Source: Paenibacillus sp. J23TS9 (GTDB lineage Bacteria > Bacillota > Bacilli > Paenibacillales > Paenibacillaceae). Taken from it: a stretch of 64,000 nucleotides of DNA. The notes beneath the pieces were generated by a model that had not been told where the DNA came from, made no database searches, and saw only the letters and a program-made list of their open reading frames with translations. The first letter of the stretch is position 1; the number at the start of each line of letters is the position of its first letter. This document shows positions 51,490 to 59,625 of this stretch, one piece after another. The DNA lies in the NCBI RefSeq assembly GCF_018403225.1, contig NZ_BOSG01000001.1, positions 1,054,001-1,118,000 of the forward strand. The letters run 5' to 3'. The position numbers and the translations under genes were made by a program.

Positions 51490-51522
51490 GGCATGGGCAG
51501 ATAATCTGTCTATGCCCTTTTT
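51490..51522 (+). terminator. Intrinsic terminator of namA
   Basis: GGCATgGGCAGA pairs with TCTGTCtATGCC (one wobble, one mismatch-like pair) across the loop taa, followed by CTTTTT. Confidence 0.75.
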
Positions 51523-51622
51523 CCATTCTCATCGTTGTACGGAATGCTTATTATCCTATAAAATGGTATTTAAAATATGGAACTGTTTTTGATGAATGAT
51601 TACAATGTAGAGGGGCGGCAGC

Positions 51623-51994
51623 ATGGAACCAAGCACAAAATGGGATATACGGATCGAGGAGGTCCCCGTCGGAAGAGACATTCTGCTCGTTATAACCGGC
51701 GGATCAGCTCATATTGGTGCTGTAGCTACCGCATATTATTGTAATGATGCCATGGAGGCTACGGTGCAAACGGTAGAGCTGCCAGGACATCGAGAGCATG
51801 ATTTGGCAGAGGAAATGGCGGAGAAAGCAGCAGAGGCGCTTGGCGTCACCGTTACCGTGGCGGCTGGAATCCATTATGATGGTATCAAACGGGAGCAGAT
51901 TTCAGAGATTGTAGCAGAGGCAAATTCGGTGTTTGACAGGTATCTTGCTGTTAAGACTCAAAAAGAAAACGAAAAATTTTTTTGTGAATTTTGA
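51623..51994 (+). CDS. LpdD-like (prenylated flavin chaperone-like) protein
   Basis: 123-aa protein. GGSAHIGAVATAYY, LPGHREHDLAEEMAEKAAEAL and VAAGIHYDGIKREQI match the small LpdD-type proteins that accompany UbiD-family decarboxylases, recalled by eye. No UbiD or UbiX gene is within this window, so it is an orphan here. The C-terminal KTQKENEKFFCEF is a low-complexity tail. GGGGCGG precedes ATG. It is 73 nt upstream of pspA and could be co-transcribed with it. Confidence 0.65.
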   Translation: MEPSTKWDIRIEEVPVGRDILLVITGGSAHIGAVATAYYCNDAMEATVQTVELPGHREHDLAEEMAEKAAEALGVTVTVAAGIHYDGIKREQISEIVAEANSVFDRYLAVKTQKENEKFFCEF

Positions 51995-52067
51995 AACGAC
52001 TTCAAAGCTGCTGCGTAAATGAATATCATAAGAACAACATTAAACCTTTCTAGGAGGAAATAACAAA

Positions 52068-52736
52068 ATGGCTATTTTTAAAAGATTACGTGACCTGACA
52101 ATGTCTAACATTAACGCAATTATCGACAAAGCGGAAGACCCGGTAAAAATGACAGACCAATATATCCGTGACATGACGGAAGATCTTGAAGATGCGGAGA
52201 AAGCAGTAGCAGCTCAAATAGCTATTGAGAAGAAATTCAAGCAGCTGTATGAGGAACAAGCAGCTCTGGTCGAAAAACGTACCCAACAGGCACATACGGC
52301 AGCACAAGCACAAAATGTTGATTTAGCCCGCCGTGCGCTTGAGGAAAAGAATGCTGCTGAACAAAAAATGGCCGAATACAAAGCAAGTTATGACCAAAAC
52401 AAAGCAGCAGCAGATAATCTTCGCAGCAAGCTTGATGAGATGCGCAAACAGCTGACCGAAATGAAAAATAAACGTGAAACATTGGTTGCCCGTTATAATG
52501 CAGCCAAGGCGCAAACTGAAATTAATAAAGCTATGCAAGGCTTCAGCCCGGACAGTGCTTCAAACGGCATGAAGCGTATGGAAGAAAAAATGATGCAAAT
52601 GGAGGCGCAAGCCGAAGCAAGTAATGAAATGTCCTCCAAAGGCAAATCCCTTGATGATGAATTTGAAAAGCTCGGTACGGACAAAGCGGTTGACGACGAG
52701 CTGGCTGCGCTGATGAAACAGTACGAGAATAAGTAA
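52068..52736 (+). CDS. pspA: PspA/IM30 family envelope stress protein
   Basis: 222-aa, almost wholly alpha-helical coiled-coil protein. The N-terminus MAIFKRLRDLTMSNINAIIDKAEDPVKM (amphipathic membrane-binding helix, then the Asp-Pro family landmark) is diagnostic of PspA/LiaH/Vipp1. These proteins assemble into large rings and rods that protect damaged membranes. TAGGAGG lies before ATG. It opens a cassette with DUF350, DUF4178 and DUF4247 genes, the known Gram-positive PspA neighbourhood. No LiaRS-type two-component genes are adjacent. Confidence 0.94.
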   Translation: MAIFKRLRDLTMSNINAIIDKAEDPVKMTDQYIRDMTEDLEDAEKAVAAQIAIEKKFKQLYEEQAALVEKRTQQAHTAAQAQNVDLARRALEEKNAAEQKMAEYKASYDQNKAAADNLRSKLDEMRKQLTEMKNKRETLVARYNAAKAQTEINKAMQGFSPDSASNGMKRMEEKMMQMEAQAEASNEMSSKGKSLDDEFEKLGTDKAVDDELAALMKQYENK

Positions 52737-52852
52737 TAGTTACGGGCCAATAGTACGCAAGTTTAAAGCAGCGAAGGGGATTACATGCCAATGTCCTCCT
52801 TCGCTGTTCCTGCTGTATAAGATAAAAACCTGAGCTGGTGGAGGCACGTTTC

Positions 52853-53257
52853 ATGGATTTTAATACGATTATGGGGATTCTGGTGTGGACAGGATCTGGA
52901 GCGCTGCTCCTTTTTATACTGATGTTTGTCGATTCCCTGTTCACAAGATACAAGGACTTTGAGGAAGTCAAAGCAGGAAACATGGCAGTAACGACACGAC
53001 TTGTACTGAAACTGCTGGCTCAGGGGTACATCCTTTCAGCTTCAATCAGTACATCCAACAATCTGCTCGATGCTGTAATGGTGTCCATCATTTCCTTCCT
53101 GATCCTGCTTGTACTGGAGGCAATCGTCCGTGTTTTGTTGCGCATATGGGCAAAGCTGGAGCTTGATGTGGGAACGCAGCAAGGGAAAGTCGGTTACGGG
53201 TTGTTTGCGGGTTCGCTTCATATGGTTGGCGCGTTAATTATTACCGCATGCCTATAA
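52853..53257 (+). CDS. DUF350 (UPF0719) membrane protein
   Basis: 134-aa membrane protein with about four transmembrane segments in two similar halves, small polar residues at TM starts (ILSASISTSNNLLDAVMVS) and a C-terminal GLFAGSLHMVGALIIT. This matches the DUF350/UPF0719 family (Escherichia coli YjfL type), repeatedly found next to PspA genes. ATG 52853 has GGTGGAGG upstream. The function is unknown; a role with PspA at the membrane is inferred from conserved neighbourhood. Confidence 0.85.
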   Translation: MDFNTIMGILVWTGSGALLLFILMFVDSLFTRYKDFEEVKAGNMAVTTRLVLKLLAQGYILSASISTSNNLLDAVMVSIISFLILLVLEAIVRVLLRIWAKLELDVGTQQGKVGYGLFAGSLHMVGALIITACL

Positions 53258-53307
53258 AGTAAAGGATCATCACAGAATAAGTTTATGAACATAAGGAGTT
53301 ATAACAT

Positions 53308-53814
53308 ATGAGCGTATTTAAACGAATTGGTAATCTGTTTGCCAAGCCCGAACCGCCAAAGGCGGAAAAAAGCATGCTGGCTCTCATGCCCGGGGATATT
53401 TGCGAAGTATCGCTAGTTACCTACGAGGTTACAGGCCGTGTACACAACCGTGGCCGCAACGCCGTAGTTCTGACGCTGCAGGACGGAAGCGCTATCGCTT
53501 ATTTGCATATCGAGGAACGTGAAACGGTTCAATATGCTCTATATACGCCATTGGATGGTCGTCTCGATAATCCGAGCGAAGTGCCGACAGAGCTGGATTT
53601 GGATAATAGAACCTTTTTCCTGGAAGAGGAGTATGAAGGACATGTGCTGGTGAATGGTAAAACACCTTTCACCCAAGGCGGGGAGCAGCATGTGTGGCAA
53701 TATCAATCCGATGATTACCGTTTGGTGCGCATTGAATGGCAGAACGGACGCTTTATGCTGTATGAAGGAGAGAAAGTACTGTCGGGAGATGTAAAAGTCA
53801 TCCGGGCCAATTAG
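53308..53814 (+). CDS. DUF4178 domain protein
   Basis: 168-aa soluble beta-rich protein. MLALMPGDICEVSLVTYEVTGRV, LEEEYEGHVLVNG and a DDYRLVRIEWQNGRFMLYEGE segment fit the DUF4178 family as I recall it. The N-terminus (MSVFKRIGNLF) is an amphipathic helix like that of PspA itself, which could target membranes. AAGGAG precedes ATG. It sits between the DUF350 and DUF4247 genes, the standard order in PspA cassettes. Confidence 0.8.
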   Translation: MSVFKRIGNLFAKPEPPKAEKSMLALMPGDICEVSLVTYEVTGRVHNRGRNAVVLTLQDGSAIAYLHIEERETVQYALYTPLDGRLDNPSEVPTELDLDNRTFFLEEEYEGHVLVNGKTPFTQGGEQHVWQYQSDDYRLVRIEWQNGRFMLYEGEKVLSGDVKVIRAN

Positions 53815-53824
53815 GAGTGATCTT

Positions 53825-54595
53825 ATGAAAGGACGGCAGGGACGGTCGCTGCTAAGCTTGAAAATCGCACTTGTCATCAGCCTTGTCATGTCACTGCTGA
53901 GCGGATGCGGGATCGGTTCACCGAATGTGAAGGAAACCTATCCTTTGGAATCGGTAAATCGCGACGGCAGTGCGACCTCGTACGTATACCGGGCTGCGGA
54001 TAAGACCGTCCCGGAAGTGGCAAAAGAACTAACCGATGAGAAAAAGCCGGATCAAGTTTCTAAAGAAGACACGGAACGAATGTTTCTCGTTTATGGCAAT
54101 GAATATTATCATCTGCAAAAGGATCCAAAAAAAGAAAGCGATACACTCATTGAAGTCGATTCCCAGCAGTATGTCCAAAAAAATTATGATTCAAGCTTTC
54201 TGAAAGGATATCTCACAGCGGTCGTAATTGGCCATCTTTTTGACTCGCTTGGCGGAGGGGGTGGCGGGTACAGGGGCTATTCCAGCCGGGACATTTACCA
54301 ACCCAAGCAGGGGACATACCATGCTCCTACCACCAATGACAAGAAAATTGCTCCTCCTCTGACGGTAGAAAAGAAAGGTTCAATCTTCCGCCGTGGTACC
54401 AATAATGGAGATACAAGCGTTGGTTCAGGCGGCAGCATTTTTGACCGGAATACAGATTCATCCAAGTCCAGTAAAGGAAGCATTTCCCGAGGGAAGACCG
54501 GATCTGGCGGCTTGTTTGACTCACCGAAAAAATCCTATACCAAACCGAAAACGAGAGTCGGTTCCGGTAAAATTACGCGAAGGTCACGAAGATAA
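53825..54595 (+). CDS. DUF4247-like lipoprotein with low-complexity tail
   Basis: 256 aa. A basic N-terminus, hydrophobic helix and lipobox LLSGC (Cys28) mark a lipoprotein. The following region (ETYPLESVNRDGS, TERMFLVYGNEYYHLQKD, LIEVDSQQYVQKNYDSSFL) fits DUF4247. After a Gly run (GGGGGGYRGYSS) the C-terminal 110 residues are a disordered Ser/Gly/Lys/Arg-rich tail ending in ITRRSRR, strongly basic, which could bind wall polymers. AGGAGTGAT lies just before ATG, 10 nt after the DUF4178 gene. It ends the PspA cassette. Confidence 0.8.
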   Translation: MKGRQGRSLLSLKIALVISLVMSLLSGCGIGSPNVKETYPLESVNRDGSATSYVYRAADKTVPEVAKELTDEKKPDQVSKEDTERMFLVYGNEYYHLQKDPKKESDTLIEVDSQQYVQKNYDSSFLKGYLTAVVIGHLFDSLGGGGGGYRGYSSRDIYQPKQGTYHAPTTNDKKIAPPLTVEKKGSIFRRGTNNGDTSVGSGGSIFDRNTDSSKSSKGSISRGKTGSGGLFDSPKKSYTKPKTRVGSGKITRRSRR

Positions 54596-54607
54596 CACAA
54601 TAAGCAG

Positions 54608-54637
54608 CGCACGAAGCATGGATTCGTGCGTTTTTTT
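54608..54637 (+). terminator. Intrinsic terminator of the pspA cassette
   Basis: CGCACGAA (54608-54615), loop gcatgga, TTCGTGCG (54623-54630), then seven T residues. Confidence 0.95.
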
Positions 54638-54700
54638 GTGTCATGATATAAGTATGTGTTCATCTTATGCTGGATTGAAATAAAGGATGGTGTTTACTAC

Positions 54701-55975
54701 ATGAAACTAAACAAGGAAGATAACGATAAATTTCACCGCAAGCCTTTACAGGTTCAGCAGGCGCAAGATCTGCTCTCCGCGTATGGAAAACCCGGATCAA
54801 CCGAGCAAATCCCTATACAGGAAAGTCACGGTCGCTACTTGGCCGAGGAAGTAAAAGCACCCCATCCATTCCCACGGTTTCGCCGCTCGGGGATGGATGG
54901 CTATGCCGTCCGTTCAGAGGATACAATGGGATGCAGTTCAGACCAGATGGTCTGGCTGGACGTGATTGATGAAATCCCATGCGGCTCTGTTTCAGAGCAC
55001 GAGATTACCGCTGGAACTGCTGCGCGCATCATGACAGGTGCCCAGGTTCCGGAAGGTGCGGATGCTGTCGTCATGCTGGAAATGACGGAGCTGCGCGAGT
55101 ATGAGGGACACACTCAGCTGGGACTCAAGCGGAAGATCGAGGAAGGCAAGAATGTTACTCCCATCGGGTTTGAAGTACAGCAGCAGGAGGTTTTGCTCCG
55201 TCCGGGCCGCCGGATTCAGGCGGGTGAAATATCTGTGCTGGCCTCCTTCGGCGTGCATCAGGTCACTGTGTACCAAAAACCGCGCATCGCTATATTTTCA
55301 ACCGGCTCTGAGTTGTTGACCGTGGATGAGCCGCTGCAGCCTGGCAAAATTCGCAATAGTAATACGTATATGCTGGCCTCTCAAGTGCGCGAAGCTGGCG
55401 GTGAGCCGTTCATCCTGGAGGCTGTGATGGATGATCTGCTGCTGGCCAAAGCAAAGGTGGAAAAAGCCATGCAGGAATATGATGCTGTGGTGACAAGCGG
55501 CGGTGTATCCGTAGGCGACTATGATATCATGGGCGATTTCGTTCGGAGTGACAGCGTGGATATGCTCTATAACAAAATTGCAATGAGACCCGGAAGCGTT
55601 ACTACCGCGGCTGTCAAAGACGGCAAGCTGCTTTTCGCTCTTTCGGGCAATCCGGGTGCATGTTTTGTCGGCTTTGAATTATTTGTACGTCCGTTCATTC
55701 AGCGGGTGATTGGCTGTGATAAGCCTTATTTGACGGAATGGACAGCAATTCTTGAACAGGATTACACTAAGGTGAATGCTTTTACCCGTTTTGTAAGAGG
55801 CAGGGTTGAGGCAAGAGATGGTATGCTCTATGCCATTCCGGCCAAGGTCGATGAATCAAGCGTTATGGTGACGATTAAGGACAGTGACTGTCTGATCGTT
55901 ATTCCACCGGCCAAAAGTATTACACCCGCAGGAGAGAAAGTGAAAATTTTGCTGTTGAAAGGAAATACATTGTGA
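54701..55975 (+). CDS. moeA: Molybdopterin molybdenumtransferase
   Basis: 424-aa MoeA that inserts molybdate into adenylated molybdopterin. Motifs: SGMDGYAVRSED, ARIMTGAQVPEGADAVV, RNSNTYML, VTSGGVSVGDYD and FALSGNPGACFVGFELF. ATG 54701 is preceded by AAAGGATGG; an upstream in-frame start lacks a site. It overlaps mobB by 4 nt. The pair argues that a molybdoenzyme is encoded elsewhere on the chromosome. Confidence 0.94.
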   Translation: MKLNKEDNDKFHRKPLQVQQAQDLLSAYGKPGSTEQIPIQESHGRYLAEEVKAPHPFPRFRRSGMDGYAVRSEDTMGCSSDQMVWLDVIDEIPCGSVSEHEITAGTAARIMTGAQVPEGADAVVMLEMTELREYEGHTQLGLKRKIEEGKNVTPIGFEVQQQEVLLRPGRRIQAGEISVLASFGVHQVTVYQKPRIAIFSTGSELLTVDEPLQPGKIRNSNTYMLASQVREAGGEPFILEAVMDDLLLAKAKVEKAMQEYDAVVTSGGVSVGDYDIMGDFVRSDSVDMLYNKIAMRPGSVTTAAVKDGKLLFALSGNPGACFVGFELFVRPFIQRVIGCDKPYLTEWTAILEQDYTKVNAFTRFVRGRVEARDGMLYAIPAKVDESSVMVTIKDSDCLIVIPPAKSITPAGEKVKILLLKGNTL

Positions 55976-56511
55976 GTTCTGTGAAAAGGGCTCATGCTGA
56001 TCAGGATGCAGTAGACAAGCCGTTTGTATGCCAAGTTGTTGGATACAAAAACAGTGGAAAAACAACGCTGGTTTGCTCCCTTGTCGAGAGATTAAAGGAA
56101 ATGGGCTTTCGGGTAGCTGTGATCAAGCATGACGCTCATGATTTTGAGATGGATCATCCCGGTACGGATTCTTACCGTCATCGTGCAGCCGGCGCTTCGG
56201 CTATTGCTCTGGTATCCCCGCGTAAAACGGCCGTGATTCGGGAAGAGGAAATTTATCTGGACGAGCTCGTTAAGGGTTTCTCCTCCTACGATATCATTCT
56301 GGTTGAGGGCTTTAAGCAGGAGAACTATCCCAAGCTGGTTATGGTGCGGAGAGCGGAGGACAGGGAGCTGATTAAAAAGCTAAGCTCCGTAAAAGGCGTG
56401 GTAACCTGGCTGTCCAAAGAGGAGACTCTCGCTGAAACAACAGAGCTTCCTATTGTTTTTGGCAAAGATGATGTTGTACAGATTACGGAGTGGCTCCAGA
56501 AGCGAATATAA
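55972..56511 (+). CDS. mobB: Molybdopterin-guanine dinucleotide biosynthesis adaptor MobB
   Basis: 179-aa GTP-binding protein. The P-loop VVGYKNSGKTTL, the VIKHDAHDFEMDHPGTDSYRHRAAGA segment and IILVEGFKQENYPKLVM are MobB family hallmarks. It assists attachment of GMP to molybdopterin by MobA. The start is GTG 55972, overlapping the moeA stop as GTGA. The terminator follows at 56518. Confidence 0.93.
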   Translation: MSSVKRAHADQDAVDKPFVCQVVGYKNSGKTTLVCSLVERLKEMGFRVAVIKHDAHDFEMDHPGTDSYRHRAAGASAIALVSPRKTAVIREEEIYLDELVKGFSSYDIILVEGFKQENYPKLVMVRRAEDRELIKKLSSVKGVVTWLSKEETLAETTELPIVFGKDDVVQITEWLQKRI

Positions 56512-56517
56512 GCAAGT

Positions 56518-56549
56518 AAAAACCGGTTTCCTTGGGGAGACCGGTTTTT
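56518..56549. terminator. Bidirectional terminator (mobB / xerS)
   Basis: AAAACCGGTTTCC pairs with GGAGACCGGTTTT across the loop ttgg, with T runs on both strands. It lies between convergent genes. Confidence 0.88.
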
Positions 56550-56583
56550 CATAAAAAGATCATATTTCATAATGGAATTAGGA

Positions 56584-57663
56584 TTAATCCGTACGCCGCT
56601 CAATGGCTTCGGACATGGTTTTATCCGTAAGATGCGCATATACTTCCGTTGTTTCTGTAGAAGCGTGGCCGAGCTGCTCTTTTGTTTTGTATATATCATT
56701 TTGCAAATAATAATCGGTTGCAAACGAATGGCGGAGCTTATGGACCGTCAGAAAAGGCTTACCAAAGCGCTTTGCATATTTGATAATCATGGCCTGCATC
56801 GCTCGTTTGGTCATACGGCTGCCTTCAGTTTGCCCGTTGGCCAGCGCAAGAAAAAGCGCTTTTTCTCTTTTGGGTGCTTTATAGCGGGCTTGGCGCAGGT
56901 TCAAGTAGGCGTTCAAATCATCCTTGGCCTGTTCCCGGAAGTACACTGGTGTTTTAAAGGTTTCATCGTTATTGCCTTTACGGTAGACATACAGTAATTT
57001 GTTATTCATATCGATATCGTCAACATTCAAATTGACTACCTCGGATACACGGAGACCAGAGTTCAATATCAGGCTTGTGATACTGGCATCGCGCTCCTTG
57101 TTCTGTTCATGCGAGTACAAAGCCTGCTTATTCTTCTCGACATCTTTGGCATAGCCTTCAAGGATGTATCCAATAAACTCAAGCAGTTCTTCCTCTTCCA
57201 GAATTTTTCCTTTAAGCTTGGCAGCGGTATCCTTTGGTTTATGGATTCGCTTGATTTCGATTTTTGCCATGATATTGCGCTTCAGAAGCGGGTAAAAATC
57301 TTCATCTTCTGCAATCTGGCTTAAATAATGAAATAAGGATCTTAATGAAGACAGCTTGCGGGACACAGTGATCCGGGAATTTGTGCCCTCCCGTTTTGTT
57401 GTAAGAAAAATCCGGTAACTGACCACGTCCTCCATCCGGAGTACCTCGAGCTCCTGCAAAGTAACCTCTTTGTTAGCTTCAGCTTTGGATAGTCCTTCAC
57501 CTCGGAGCCAGTTAAAGAAGGTCTCATAGTCTCTTACATATTCAAGTAAAGTGGAGGGAGACAGGTCAGGCAGTTTGTAGTCGATAAATTGCTGGACAAA
57601 CCACGGCATGCCCAGTACCTTGTCATCTAGTTTGATCCGGTCGAGTTCTTTTTGTACATTCAT
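56584..57663 (-). CDS. xerS: Tyrosine recombinase, XerS-like
   Basis: 359-aa site-specific recombinase. The N-terminal SAM-like core-binding domain starts MPWFVQQFIDYKLPDLSPSTLLEYVRDYETFFNWL. The catalytic domain has the first Arg in SGLRVSEVVNLNV, HKLRHSFATDYY (His-x-x-Arg), LGHASTETT and the nucleophile Tyr in EVYAHLTDKTM. Length and N-terminus resemble XerS of streptococci (about 356 aa), which resolves chromosome dimers alone, rather than the roughly 300-aa XerC/XerD pair of Bacillus. AGGTGATG lies before ATG 57663. It is a single gene with no flanking repeats that would suggest an integrated element. Confidence 0.85.
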   Translation of the reverse strand: MNVQKELDRIKLDDKVLGMPWFVQQFIDYKLPDLSPSTLLEYVRDYETFFNWLRGEGLSKAEANKEVTLQELEVLRMEDVVSYRIFLTTKREGTNSRITVSRKLSSLRSLFHYLSQIAEDEDFYPLLKRNIMAKIEIKRIHKPKDTAAKLKGKILEEEELLEFIGYILEGYAKDVEKNKQALYSHEQNKERDASITSLILNSGLRVSEVVNLNVDDIDMNNKLLYVYRKGNNDETFKTPVYFREQAKDDLNAYLNLRQARYKAPKREKALFLALANGQTEGSRMTKRAMQAMIIKYAKRFGKPFLTVHKLRHSFATDYYLQNDIYKTKEQLGHASTETTEVYAHLTDKTMSEAIERRTD

Positions 57664-57832
57664 GCGGGCATCACCTCATTTTTTTGATTAGATCTATAAA
57701 GTATATTTTACCATATTGGCTAGCCAGGTGCTTTGAAACCATCTTTATAGGGGGTTCGGGGTATAACCTTGCTCCATAAGGTTCAAAGTTATATAGTTAA
57801 TATGAGACGATGTACATAATTGAGGTGGGCTC

Positions 57833-58339
57833 ATGGATTTCAGAATGGATCTGGTTCCGGCACGGAGAAAACAGGTGATCAGCGGTTTGATGCAGCTGTA
57901 TTTGTATGATTTCACCCTGTTTCAGAATCTGGATGTGAATCAGGATGGTATATTTCCCGACTATCCGGGTCTGGATGAATATTGGAAAAGAGGATCGGGG
58001 AAATACCCTTTTCTGATGACAAGTGGCAATATTCCCGCGGGATTTGCTCTGGTGGACCGCCTGGTAGACCCGGAGGAAGGCGATTTTTATATGACTGAAT
58101 TTTTTGTTATGCAAAAATACCGCCGATCCGGTATGGGAAGCTGGGCAGCACGCGAGCTGTTTGACCGGTTCCAGGGACGCTGGAAAGTGACCCAGGTCAA
58201 GACGAATGCTCCAGCGCAGGCTTTTTGGAGAAAAGTCATCGGTACATATACGGATCAACAGTTTGAAGAAAAGGTAAGTCCAATTCACGGACATATCAGT
58301 CAGTATTTTACGTCACAAAAGATGAACAGCATAAATTAA
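57833..58339 (+). CDS. GNAT family N-acetyltransferase
   Basis: 168-aa acetyltransferase. The acetyl-CoA-binding motif A is MTEFFVMQKYRRSGMGSWAARELF (R-x-x-G-x-G), preceded by AGFALVDRLVDP and followed by VKTNAPAQAFWRKVIG (motif B). The N-terminal helix contains LYLYDFTLF. The acceptor is unknown. TTGAGGTGGG precedes ATG. A small inverted repeat (AACCTT/AAGGTT) lies in the leader. Confidence 0.85.
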   Translation: MDFRMDLVPARRKQVISGLMQLYLYDFTLFQNLDVNQDGIFPDYPGLDEYWKRGSGKYPFLMTSGNIPAGFALVDRLVDPEEGDFYMTEFFVMQKYRRSGMGSWAARELFDRFQGRWKVTQVKTNAPAQAFWRKVIGTYTDQQFEEKVSPIHGHISQYFTSQKMNSIN

Positions 58340-58461
58340 CTGGTTTTGAACTTGCGTATAAAAGGAGATATTTGTTGATATAGCGGAGGCCGGATGTAAT
58401 GTGGCACTAAGGCGGCAATGATTCAAATGACCAAAGTGCTGGCTTTGGAATGAGGAAATAC

Positions 58462-58527
58462 AGGTTATCGGTTATCTCCCCAAAGCGGGGTAATATAGAA
58501 TTTAGCTCCATATTTGAGAGAACCTGT
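58462..58527 (+). promoter_or_regulatory. Structured leader upstream of the aldo/keto reductase
   Basis: ACAGGTT (58462-58468) pairs with AACCTGT (58521-58527) and encloses a second stem CCCC/GGGG (58480-58483 and 58489-58492) plus a direct repeat GGTTATC. TTCATATTTTTG follows. It may be a leader RNA or an attenuator; I do not recognise a known class. The rest of the 224-bp intergenic region is unremarkable. Confidence 0.35.
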
Positions 58528-58563
58528 TTCATATTTTTGTGTTATGAATAAGGAGGCAAGAAG

Positions 58564-59454
58564 ATGGAAAAGCGTTCTTTTGGCAAAACAGGAATGGAAG
58601 TTAGTATTTTAGGTTTTGGAGGCTCTGAAATTGGTCAGGAAAATGATCTGTCCAAAGTGGAGGAGCTGCTGAACCATGCACTAGACGCGGGTCTGAATGT
58701 TATTGATACGGCAGAATGCTACGGAGACAGTGAAGAGCTGATCGGGAAGGCATTGTCCGGCCGCAGAGATGACTTTTACTTATTTACGAAGTGTGGGCAT
58801 GCTACCGGTTTTGAAGAAGAAGACTGGGATCCTGTCATGCTGGAAAAGAGTATTGACCGCAGCCTACAGCGGCTGAAGACCGATTACGTCGATATCATAC
58901 ATCTGCACAGCTGCTCGGAAAAGATATTGAGGCAGGGATCTGTGATCGAGGTTTTGCAAAAAGCAAAGAAACAGGGGAAGACTCGTTTCATTGGCTACAG
59001 TGGAGACCGGACCGACGCATTGTATGCTGTGCAAACCGGTTTGTTCGACAGCCTGATGATCTCTTTGAATATTGCTGATCAGGAAGCGATTGAACTGACT
59101 ATGCCTGAAGCCAGAGAGAGAGGTATGGGCATAATCGCCAAACGGCCGGTTGCAAACGTTGCCTGGACCTACGAGACACTATCGGAAAAGGCTTATCCGT
59201 ACGTATACTGGCAGAGGCTGCAGGAGCTCCAGTACGATTTCCTTGCAGACCATGAACAGGCGATTGCAGCAGCACTGCGGTTCTCACTTACTGTACCTGG
59301 CGTGGATACGGCCATCGTCGGAACACAAAAGCCGGGGAGATGGTCCGAAAATGCTAAGCTTTTGCAGACCAGTTCATTGCCCGAACAAGTGTATGAGGAA
59401 ATCAGGGCGCGCTGGAAGGAAGTCGCGGGAGATGACTGGGTGGGAAAAACCTGA
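58564..59454 (+). CDS. Aldo/keto reductase
   Basis: 296-aa NADPH-dependent oxidoreductase. It begins KRSFGKTGMEVSILGFGG, has the catalytic DTAECYGDSEELIG (Asp and Tyr), LFTKCGHA (Lys) and IHLHSC (His), and GYSGDR and GIIAKRPVAN near the coenzyme site. The C-terminal VDTAIVGTQKPGRWSENAKLL is the usual NADPH-binding segment. The substrate is unknown. AAGGAGG precedes ATG. It is monocistronic, with a terminator at 59484. Confidence 0.92.
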   Translation: MEKRSFGKTGMEVSILGFGGSEIGQENDLSKVEELLNHALDAGLNVIDTAECYGDSEELIGKALSGRRDDFYLFTKCGHATGFEEEDWDPVMLEKSIDRSLQRLKTDYVDIIHLHSCSEKILRQGSVIEVLQKAKKQGKTRFIGYSGDRTDALYAVQTGLFDSLMISLNIADQEAIELTMPEARERGMGIIAKRPVANVAWTYETLSEKAYPYVYWQRLQELQYDFLADHEQAIAAALRFSLTVPGVDTAIVGTQKPGRWSENAKLLQTSSLPEQVYEEIRARWKEVAGDDWVGKT

Positions 59455-59483
59455 TTCACCCGCACGCAGACAAGGCAGCCGCA

Positions 59484-59515
59484 AAAAAGCTTGGCCTGTA
59501 CAGGCCAAGCTTTTT
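59484..59515. terminator. Intrinsic terminator after the aldo/keto reductase gene
   Basis: A perfect palindrome: AAAAAGCTTGGCCTG and CAGGCCAAGCTTTTT around the central TA. It is symmetric, so it can end transcription in either direction. Confidence 0.9.
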
Positions 59516-59540
59516 CACTTACAACATTATAAAAAAACAA

Positions 59541-59561
59541 CATATGAAAAATTCATAATAG
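59541..59561. promoter_or_regulatory. Palindromic element shared with position 61283
   Basis: CATATGAAAAATTCATAATA at 59541-59560 (then G) contains the inverted repeat ATGAA-AAA-TTCAT. Its near-copy at 61283-61303 has only two base changes that keep the palindrome (GTGAA-AAA-TTCAC). The spacing upstream of 59626 suits an operator. Confidence 0.5.
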
Positions 59562-59625
59562 TTGTGAGGGGAAATCATATAATCCTGGAAATATAATAAT
59601 GAAATGAGATAAGGGGGAGAACGGT

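Noticed and set aside
56584..57663. Integrase of a genomic island
   Set aside because: No attachment-site repeats, tRNA target or phage/conjugation genes flank it, and neighbours on both sides are ordinary chromosomal genes.
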